From: an uncultured Oscillospiraceae bacterium
GTDB taxonomy: Bacteria; Bacillota; Clostridia; Oscillospirales; Oscillospiraceae
Assembly (NCBI GenBank): GCA_900754515.1
Contig: CAAEDD010000155.1
Span: forward strand, 1 to 12,430
Reading direction: 5' to 3'
DNA: 12,430 nucleotides
This document shows, one piece after another, positions 1 to 5,825 of the stretch (positions are counted from its first letter, which is position 1; each line of letters opens with the position of its first letter). The translations under genes and the position numbers were made by a program. Below the pieces are notes generated by a model. That model ran no database searches and was not told the origin of the DNA. It saw only the letters and a program-made list of their open reading frames with translations.

Positions 1-2
1 AA

Positions 3-1823
3 ATGGATAAAATAAAAAGAAGAGCCAAAATATGGTTGTGTTTAGGCCTTGCCCTGATGCTGCTCAGTGCAATAGTTGTTTCCTCAGTCCAAACCAGCGG
101 CGGAAAAGTAGATATGAAAGAGCTGACTATTGAGACAGACAGAGGCTATTATATGAGCGCCTATCTGTTCGTGCCTGATACTGCTACTGCTGAAACACCT
201 GCGCCGGCCGTAGTCGTCAGCCACGGATACCTGAACAATAAGGAAATGACCGATGCAAACTATGTGGAGCTTTCCCGAAGAGGGTTTGTTGTCCTGGCCA
301 TTGATCAGCCTTGTCACGGCGACAGTGAGATTTTGGAAGTCAGGGATGCAAACGGTGTTTATCAGGGAGTGCTCGCGCTGAGCCGCATGCCTTTTGTTGA
401 TGTAGAGCGTATAGGTGTTACCGGCCACTCAATGGGCGGCGGATCATGCAACTCTGCCGTTACTGAAGATAACGCCAGCGGAAATCAACTCATATCAGCA
501 GTTCTTGTTCACTGCAATGATCCGACGGTAGTTGATGCGGACGGCAACTATGCCAATGTCTACGGCAGTCGGGACGTGGGTATAATTGCAGTTCAGTACG
601 ATGAGTTCTTCCATAAATGGACGGATGAAAACGGTATAAGCCGCCAGGCACCCTATTACATGGATAGCCCCACTGCGCAGTCCTTCCTGTATTTTGGCGT
701 GGATCCCACCGGACTTGAAAAGAGGGAAGCCTATACCAATTACACTGAGACTATAGACGGCGAAGAGGCAATACATGTAATCTACCGTCCTGATGTTATC
801 CACCCTTGGTCTCATTTCTCTGCAAAGTCTGAGACCTGTGTTATCGACTTTTTCACCCAAACGCTTGGAGCACCGAACCCGATAGACAGCTCCAACCAGG
901 TGTGGCAGTGGAAGGAAGCCTTTAACTTTGTTGGGCTTGCGGGTCTCTTCCTGTTTATTTGCTCCTTTGGTACTCTGATGGTATTTACTCCCATGTTCTC
1001 CAGCCTGAGGGCTGCCGAGCCTGTACAGCCTGCTAAGGTCACCGACGGAAAGGGAAAACTTTGGTTCTGGCTCAGCCTTGCAGCCGGCGCACTATTCTCC
1101 ACTGTTATCTACATCCCTGCGGTCACCTTTGGTAATACAATGACCGTTTCGCAGATTCAGGCTATGGGCGTCGGTATTTGGTCGACCCTGTGCGGTATAT
1201 TTACAATACTCAGCATGGTTGTATTCTACAACTGCTATGGAAAGAAGCACGGTGTTGATCTTGTGGCCGTAGGAGTTAAAATGCCTGCAAAGAAGCTTGG
1301 CCTCAGCATACTCCTTGGCCTGATAATTGCTGTGATGGCCTATGTCTGCGTGTTTACCGTGGACTATTTCTTCTACTCCGACTTCCGTATCTGGACTCTG
1401 GCAATCAAAGCCTTTGAGGCCCCCATACTGAAGTACCTGCCCTTCGGCCTGCTGTTTGTCACCTTCTATGTGGCAAGCTCTGTCTCCGCCAACTGCTTTA
1501 ACTACAATGACATAGGCGGAAAACCTTGGGTCAATACCGTTATTGTCGGATTGTTCACTGCTCTGCCGGCGATCATATTGCCAGCGATACAGTATGGCAC
1601 ATACTTCAGCCAGAAGCACATGATGTGGGCCCAGCAGGCAGGCGTTGCAGGCAATCCTCCCATGTACGTCCTGTGGCTGTTCCCCATAATCCTGATACTC
1701 TTCTTCACCACGGTAATCAACCGCTTACTCTATAAGGCCACAAAGAACCCGTACATTCCCGGTGTTGTTAATGCAATTATGGTTGCGCTCATGACTATAA
1801 CCAACACCTGCACCACTTTGTAA
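3..1823 (+). CDS. Membrane-bound alpha/beta hydrolase with C-terminal multi-pass domain
   Basis: A 606-residue protein. Residues 11-28 form a hydrophobic segment after a basic start (MDKIKRRAK), so it is probably a signal anchor that places the hydrolase outside the cell. Residues about 40-290 are an alpha/beta hydrolase: HGY at 74-76 fits the oxyanion region, GHSMGG at 141-146 is the nucleophile elbow with Ser143, and His267 in VIHPWSH is a likely catalytic His. From about residue 309 there are roughly seven or eight hydrophobic segments (about 309-330, 354-372, 391-409, 433-455, 477-492, 512-530, 556-572, 585-600). Fold and nucleophile are clear from motifs; the substrate is unknown (ester, peptide or lipid are all possible), and I do not recognise the membrane domain. 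The ATG lies two bases from the window edge, so its ribosome binding site is not visible, but the N-terminus looks natural. A hairpin at 1856-1887 follows the gene. Confidence 0.8.
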   Translation: MDKIKRRAKIWLCLGLALMLLSAIVVSSVQTSGGKVDMKELTIETDRGYYMSAYLFVPDTATAETPAPAVVVSHGYLNNKEMTDANYVELSRRGFVVLAIDQPCHGDSEILEVRDANGVYQGVLALSRMPFVDVERIGVTGHSMGGGSCNSAVTEDNASGNQLISAVLVHCNDPTVVDADGNYANVYGSRDVGIIAVQYDEFFHKWTDENGISRQAPYYMDSPTAQSFLYFGVDPTGLEKREAYTNYTETIDGEEAIHVIYRPDVIHPWSHFSAKSETCVIDFFTQTLGAPNPIDSSNQVWQWKEAFNFVGLAGLFLFICSFGTLMVFTPMFSSLRAAEPVQPAKVTDGKGKLWFWLSLAAGALFSTVIYIPAVTFGNTMTVSQIQAMGVGIWSTLCGIFTILSMVVFYNCYGKKHGVDLVAVGVKMPAKKLGLSILLGLIIAVMAYVCVFTVDYFFYSDFRIWTLAIKAFEAPILKYLPFGLLFVTFYVASSVSANCFNYNDIGGKPWVNTVIVGLFTALPAIILPAIQYGTYFSQKHMMWAQQAGVAGNPPMYVLWLFPIILILFFTTVINRLLYKATKNPYIPGVVNAIMVALMTITNTCTTL

Positions 1824-1855
1824 AACTCACAAGAACTTTTCACTTTTACAATTTA

Positions 1856-1887
1856 TACGGAGCCGACGCATTGGCGGCGGCTCCGTA
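1856..1887 (+). terminator. GC-rich hairpin after the hydrolase gene
   Basis: A perfect 10-bp stem, TACGGAGCCG (1856-1865) with CGGCTCCGTA (1878-1887), and a 12-base loop. It stands 32 bases after the hydrolase stop. No T-tract follows, so it is not a textbook intrinsic terminator; it may be a weak terminator, an mRNA 3' end stabiliser or part of a larger RNA fold. Confidence 0.5.
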
Positions 1888-2018
1888 CCGATAGGCCTGG
1901 AAGGGTTGAGCCAGAGGAGGCGGTGCTGCACACAAAAGGCGAAAAATTGATGCCCTTAGCTCATCAGCGGGAGCCGACAAACAATATATGAATTTTGTTA
2001 GATTATAATAAAATTACC

Positions 2019-2047
2019 TTGCACTGCGTTTTGCCTTAGTATATAAT
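2019..2047 (+). promoter_or_regulatory. Sigma-A-like promoter for egsA
   Basis: TTGCAC (2019-2024), a 17-base spacer and a consensus TATAAT (2042-2047). The palindrome TGTTAACA (2047-2054) overlaps the end of the -10 box and sits near the expected transcription start, where a repressor could act. Expected transcripts begin around 2054, leaving a leader of about 80 bases before egsA. Confidence 0.75.
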
Positions 2048-2134
2048 GTTAACAGATTTATTGCTGAGGCCTGTCTCCAGTCAATTCAGGTGATTAAGGA
2101 GATAGGTAATAATTATTTTCAGGAGGGATTTCCC

Positions 2135-3373
2135 ATGATTCTGGATACTTCAAAGTATGTTGGTAAATGCGACTGTGGCCGCGTACATGAGCTGCGCACA
2201 AAACTTGTGGTCTGCGAGTATGGCGCACTCAATTCCTTTGACAAATATATGGAGGACTGCGGTCTGACCGGCTTCCGCACAGTCATATATGACACCAATA
2301 CATATAACCTGCCTACTATGGTGCACATTAAGGCAGATCAGGAAATCGTGCTGGAAGCTCAGGGACTCCACTCTGAAAAGGGCCTGATAGAAGACATGAT
2401 GACCAAACTGGTGCGCAAGCCGGATGTCATCGTTGTTGTTGGGGCAGGCACCCTTATGGACTTCGGCAGGTACAGCGCATATAAGCTGGGCATACCCTTT
2501 GTAGCGATTCCCACCCTGGTCTCTTCCGACGGATTTACCGCAAATATTTGCTCCATTATAATTGATGGACAGAAGAAATCCATCCCGATGATTGCCCCGG
2601 ATGCGGTGATCTGCGACTTGAATATTGTTAAGGGCGCACCGCATTTTCTCACAGTCTCCGGTGTGCAGGATATACTCTCCAAATATGTGTCCATAGCCGA
2701 CTGGAAAATAGCCCATATTGTCTCCGGTGAATATTTCTGCCAGAGGGTATGCGATATGGCTCAGGAGGCTTTGGATACCATGGTAAAATGCGCCAATGAT
2801 ATGCGGGATGGAAAGCCGGACGACTTTGAAGCTATGGCTTATGCCCAGATGCTGTCGGGACTTACAATGCAGATACTCAACCATTCCAGGGCCGCCTCCG
2901 GAGCTGAACACCTTATAGCCCACCTGGTGGAAATGAAGCCCAAGGGATTTGAAAATGCCCATGGTATGCACGGCGAATGCGTCGGCGTGGGAACTATCAT
3001 CTGCGCCGAGGAATATCACCGCCTGGCCCAGAGGGATACCATTGAGGTCAAGCCTTTCCAGCCTTTGGATGAGGCATGGGTCAGAGAGATCTTCGGGAAC
3101 CTGGCCGACGGCATTTTCAAAGAATGCGAAAACGATGTGCTTGCCACTTTTGATGAGCACAATATACAGAAGCATTGGCAGGAGATTCGGGATGTTATCG
3201 CTACCATCCCCAGTGCCCAGGAGCTGACCGATCTTTTCAAGGCAATCGGTGCAAAGCACAGCCTTGCTGAACTGGGCATAGATGAGTCCATGAAGCATGA
3301 TGCTCTGGACATCTCCGCCGCGATCCGCAACCGCCTGACCTTCAATCGCATGAGACGGCTTATTGTTGACTGA
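2135..3373 (+). CDS. egsA: sn-glycerol-1-phosphate dehydrogenase (EgsA/AraM family)
   Basis: Predicted to reduce dihydroxyacetone phosphate to sn-glycerol-1-phosphate with NAD(P)H in the cytosol. The ATG at 2135 follows AGGAGGG (2121-2127) by a normal spacing and gives 412 residues; the in-frame GTG at 2090 has no better site. The nucleotide-binding motif is VVGAGTLMDFGRY (101-113), followed by the family segment PTLVSSDGFTAN (126-137). Likely metal ligands are Asp179 (GVQDILSKY), His259 (SGAEHLIAH) and His279 (HGMHGECVG). A KCDCGRVH stretch (11-18) lies near the N-terminus. The enzyme supplies the archaeal lipid backbone in archaea; in Bacillus subtilis, AraM feeds heptaprenylglyceryl phosphate synthesis. 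No PcrB-type prenyltransferase is in this window. The gene is followed by a terminator-like hairpin, then glpK, suggesting a glycerol-phosphate unit. Iron-dependent alcohol or glycerol dehydrogenases are relatives, but the SDGF and SGAEH motifs favour this call. Confidence 0.9.
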   Translation: MILDTSKYVGKCDCGRVHELRTKLVVCEYGALNSFDKYMEDCGLTGFRTVIYDTNTYNLPTMVHIKADQEIVLEAQGLHSEKGLIEDMMTKLVRKPDVIVVVGAGTLMDFGRYSAYKLGIPFVAIPTLVSSDGFTANICSIIIDGQKKSIPMIAPDAVICDLNIVKGAPHFLTVSGVQDILSKYVSIADWKIAHIVSGEYFCQRVCDMAQEALDTMVKCANDMRDGKPDDFEAMAYAQMLSGLTMQILNHSRAASGAEHLIAHLVEMKPKGFENAHGMHGECVGVGTIICAEEYHRLAQRDTIEVKPFQPLDEAWVREIFGNLADGIFKECENDVLATFDEHNIQKHWQEIRDVIATIPSAQELTDLFKAIGAKHSLAELGIDESMKHDALDISAAIRNRLTFNRMRRLIVD

Positions 3374-3398
3374 TAAGCAAGAAAAGCAAATTTGTTTT

Positions 3399-3426
3399 AA
3401 GAGGCGACTCCTTGCCGCCTCTTTTT
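3399..3426 (+). terminator. Intrinsic terminator or attenuator between egsA and glpK
   Basis: Stem AAGAGGCG (3399-3406) pairs with CGCCTCTT (3416-3423), with a 9-base loop and a run of five T at 3422-3426. This is a good intrinsic terminator 26 bases after the egsA stop. Only a weak promoter candidate is visible between it and glpK (TTATAG near 3444), so partial readthrough is plausible. Confidence 0.75.
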
Positions 3427-3463
3427 AAAATCACGGCAAAAATCTTATAGAAAGGGAGACGCT

Positions 3464-4966
3464 ATGCAATATATAATGTCGCTGGATCAAGGGACTACCA
3501 GCAGCCGCTGTATACTTTTTGACAAGTCCGGAAATATCTGCGCCAGCGTACAGAAGGAGTTCCGGCAGATATTCCCAAAGCCTGGCTGGGTGGAACATGA
3601 CGCGGAAGAAATTTGGGATGTTACTCTCGAAGTATCCAGAGCAGCCATGGCAAAGCTGGGGGTCACGGCAGATAAGATTGCAGCTATCGGTATTACGAAT
3701 CAGAGGGAAACCACTGTTATATGGGATAAGGATACTGGAGAACCTATTGCCAATGCTATTGTGTGGCAGTGCCGCCGGACCTCTGAAATAATAGACAGGC
3801 TTATAGCTAACGGATATGGGGACCTGATTCGCAGCAAGACTGGACTTGTGCCGGATGCATATTTCTCAGGCTCCAAAATAAAGTGGATGTTGGACAACGT
3901 ACCTGGGGCAAAAAAACGGGCTCAGGCGGGTAAGCTTCTCTTCGGTACCATTGATACTTGGCTTATCTGGAAACTTACCGGTGGACGAGTCCATGTTACA
4001 GACCATACCAATGCCAGCCGTACTATGCTCTATAACATCCACGAATTGTGCTGGGACAAGGAATTGCTGGAGCTTTTGGAGATACCGGAATGTATGTTGC
4101 CTGAAGTTAAGCCCTCCAGCTATGTATACGGCAAAACAGAGTTTGAACTATATGGCGGTGAGATTCCAATTGCCGGAGCTGCAGGAGATCAGCAGTGTGC
4201 CCTTTTTGGCCAGTGCTGCTTCAAGCCGGGTGATCTGAAAAATACCTATGGTACAGGATGCTTCCTGCTGATGAACACCGGCGACAAACCGGTGGAGAGC
4301 AAGAATGGACTTATAAGCACAATAGCTGTAAGCTATGGAGACACGGTCCTTTATGCTTTGGAGGGCAGCATCTTTGTAGCGGGTGCCGCAGTCCAGTGGC
4401 TCAGGGACGAACTGGGTGTAATATCCACCGCTGCCGAGAGTCAGGAGTATGCCCTGAGGGCGGAAGATACCGCTGGAGGCTATGTTGTCCCGGCATTTAC
4501 CGGCCTGGGCGCTCCATACTGGAATCAGCGAGCCAGAGGGGTTATCGTGGGAATTACCCGCGGATTCAGCAGAGCCCACCTTGTTCGGGCTACTTTGGAA
4601 TCTTTGGCATATCAGACCTATGATATAGCCAGAGCCATGGAGCGGGATTCCGGAATAAAGATAGGGGAACTGAAGGTGGACGGAGGTGCCTGCGCAAACG
4701 ACTTCCTTATGCAGTTCCAGAGTGATATAATAGGTTGCGATGTATACCGTCCTCAGTGCATAGAAACTACTGCCCTGGGTGCTGCATATATGGCGGGTCT
4801 GGCTGTAGGTTACTGGGAGAGCCTGGACGATATACGGAACAACTGGGCCATAGACCGTATCTTTTCCCCGGCTATGGAAGAAAACAAACGCATAGAAAGA
4901 CTGAATGGCTGGCACAGAGCGGTAAGCTGCGCTCTGAACTGGGCAGAATCAGACGAGGATAAATGA
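3464..4966 (+). CDS. glpK: Glycerol kinase
   Basis: Phosphorylates glycerol with ATP to sn-glycerol-3-phosphate in the cytosol. At 500 residues it has the usual length and is strongly similar to known GlpK throughout. Visible marks are the phosphate-binding LDQGTTSSR (7-15), glycerol-binding Arg81-Glu82 (NQRETT), WQCRR (101-105), the FSGSKIKW segment (134-141), the likely catalytic base Asp242 in AGDQQ, NTYGTGCF (260-267) and the C-terminal DGGACANDFLMQFQSD (406-421). The ATG follows AAAGGGAG (3451-3458). The loop before Asp242 reads YGKTEFELYGGEIPIAG; in many low-GC Firmicutes this loop carries the His phosphorylated by HPr (HFYG), here replaced by Glu228. The E. coli fructose-bisphosphate loop (GGKGGTR) is also absent. 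No glycerol facilitator or glycerol-3-phosphate oxidase gene is adjacent. The HAD phosphatase gene starts 3 bases after the stop, so the two are surely cotranscribed. Confidence 0.97.
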   Translation: MQYIMSLDQGTTSSRCILFDKSGNICASVQKEFRQIFPKPGWVEHDAEEIWDVTLEVSRAAMAKLGVTADKIAAIGITNQRETTVIWDKDTGEPIANAIVWQCRRTSEIIDRLIANGYGDLIRSKTGLVPDAYFSGSKIKWMLDNVPGAKKRAQAGKLLFGTIDTWLIWKLTGGRVHVTDHTNASRTMLYNIHELCWDKELLELLEIPECMLPEVKPSSYVYGKTEFELYGGEIPIAGAAGDQQCALFGQCCFKPGDLKNTYGTGCFLLMNTGDKPVESKNGLISTIAVSYGDTVLYALEGSIFVAGAAVQWLRDELGVISTAAESQEYALRAEDTAGGYVVPAFTGLGAPYWNQRARGVIVGITRGFSRAHLVRATLESLAYQTYDIARAMERDSGIKIGELKVDGGACANDFLMQFQSDIIGCDVYRPQCIETTALGAAYMAGLAVGYWESLDDIRNNWAIDRIFSPAMEENKRIERLNGWHRAVSCALNWAESDEDK

Positions 4967-4969
4967 TTT

Positions 4970-5767
4970 ATGGATTACGGCAAACTGAAAAACACGGAGC
5001 TTTTTCTCTTTGATATGGACGGCACCCTTTACTTGGGGGATCAGGTGTATGACGGCGCTATAGATTTGATGGATGACCTGCCTGCACTGGGAAAGAAATA
5101 CATATACCTTACAAATAACTCATCACGGGCCGGGACAGACTATATAAGCAGGCTGCGCCGGCTTGGCTTCCCCTGCGAGGCGGAAAATGTATTTACCTCA
5201 GGAATGGCCACAGGAATGTATTTAAACCAGAATCATCCCGGAGCAAAAGTATACCTGGTAGGTACGGCGGCTTTCCGCCGGGAGCTTTTGAGCTACGGCA
5301 TTAACCTGGTGGAAGAGGATGCAGACGTAGTGGTGGTTGGGTTTGATACGGAGCTGGTATATGAGAAGCTGAACAAAGCCTGCCATTTCCTGCGCCGTGG
5401 CGCTGTATTTATCGCTGCAAATCCCGATTGGGTTTGTCCAATGCCAAACGATGAGGTCCTGCCGGACTGCGGCAGCATCTGTGCTCTGCTTACAGCCTCT
5501 TCCGGACGTGAGCCGAATTATATCGGCAAGCCGAACCGGAATATGATAGACGTTATTTCCAAGATGACCGGCATACCAAATGAAAAGATCTGCGCTGTTG
5601 GTGACCGTCTGTATACGGATATCGCGGTTGCTCAGAACGCAGGCTCCGTTTCAGTGCTGGTGCTCTCCGGGGAAACGGACATTGACATGGTAAAGGCGGC
5701 TGAACGGAAGCCGGACTATGTTTTGGACGATGTGCATCAACTGCACATGATACTGAAAGAAATCTGA
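4970..5767 (+). CDS. HAD superfamily class IIA phosphatase (NagD/AraL-like)
   Basis: A cytosolic Mg-dependent phosphomonoesterase of 265 residues. Motif I is FLFDMDGTLYLGD (12-24) with nucleophile Asp15 and acid/base Asp17; motif II is LTNNSS (47-52); motif III is Lys187 in IGKPNRNM; motif IV is VGDRLYTDI (210-218) with Asp212 and Asp217. The region between motifs II and III has the size of a C2 cap. The ATG is 3 bases after glpK and uses GAGGA (4955-4959) inside the end of glpK, which implies translational linkage. Family substrates are varied: NagD acts on nucleotides, AraL on sugar phosphates, and animal relatives on phosphoglycolate or glycerol-3-phosphate. Beside egsA and glpK, a glycerol phosphate is a reasonable guess but not shown by motifs. 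B. subtilis likewise carries araL next to araM, which supports a functional pairing with the dehydrogenase. Confidence 0.88.
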   Translation: MDYGKLKNTELFLFDMDGTLYLGDQVYDGAIDLMDDLPALGKKYIYLTNNSSRAGTDYISRLRRLGFPCEAENVFTSGMATGMYLNQNHPGAKVYLVGTAAFRRELLSYGINLVEEDADVVVVGFDTELVYEKLNKACHFLRRGAVFIAANPDWVCPMPNDEVLPDCGSICALLTASSGREPNYIGKPNRNMIDVISKMTGIPNEKICAVGDRLYTDIAVAQNAGSVSVLVLSGETDIDMVKAAERKPDYVLDDVHQLHMILKEI

Positions 5768-5778
5768 ATTTGAAGCTG

Positions 5779-5807
5779 GCTGAGGGGTCTTAAAACCGCC
5801 CCTCAGC
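5779..5807 (+). terminator. Hairpin after the HAD gene, just before the mannosyltransferase start
   Basis: A perfect 9-bp stem, GCTGAGGGG (5779-5787) with CCCCTCAGC (5799-5807), and an 11-base loop. It lies 11 bases after the HAD stop. Only a short T4 run follows, 9 bases beyond the stem (5817-5820), so termination may be partial. It sits within 20 bases of the next gene's start and could also affect its translation. Confidence 0.5.
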
Positions 5808-5825
5808 TTGCGCACGTTTTATACT

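Larger units (their letters stand above)
1824..2134 (+). other. 311-base intergenic gap: hairpin, possible leader RNA, egsA promoter
   Basis: No convincing gene lies here. The left part holds a GC-rich hairpin (1856-1887). The middle, about 1890-1980, is unassigned, purine-rich and not obviously coding; it repeats the motif GGAGCCGAC (1970-1978), also present in the left arm of the hairpin (1859-1867). The right part is AT-rich and contains the egsA promoter (2019-2047) followed by an 80-odd-base leader. I do not recognise a known riboswitch class. Confidence 0.6.

Noticed and set aside
1890..1980. Possible riboswitch or SRP/6S-like RNA in the gap before egsA
   Set aside because: I looked for known conserved cores and found none; only the hairpin and a repeated motif can be supported.
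2090..2134. Upstream GTG start for egsA at 2090
   Set aside because: The ATG at 2135 has a strong AGGAGGG at the right distance and matches the usual N-terminus, while the GTG has no suitable site.
2150..3298. 382-residue open frame on the minus strand opposite egsA
   Set aside because: Antisense to a well-supported dehydrogenase, with low-complexity composition and no family motif; a reading-frame shadow.
4148..4915. 255-residue open frame on the minus strand opposite glpK
   Set aside because: Shadow of the highly conserved glycerol kinase, with no independent support.
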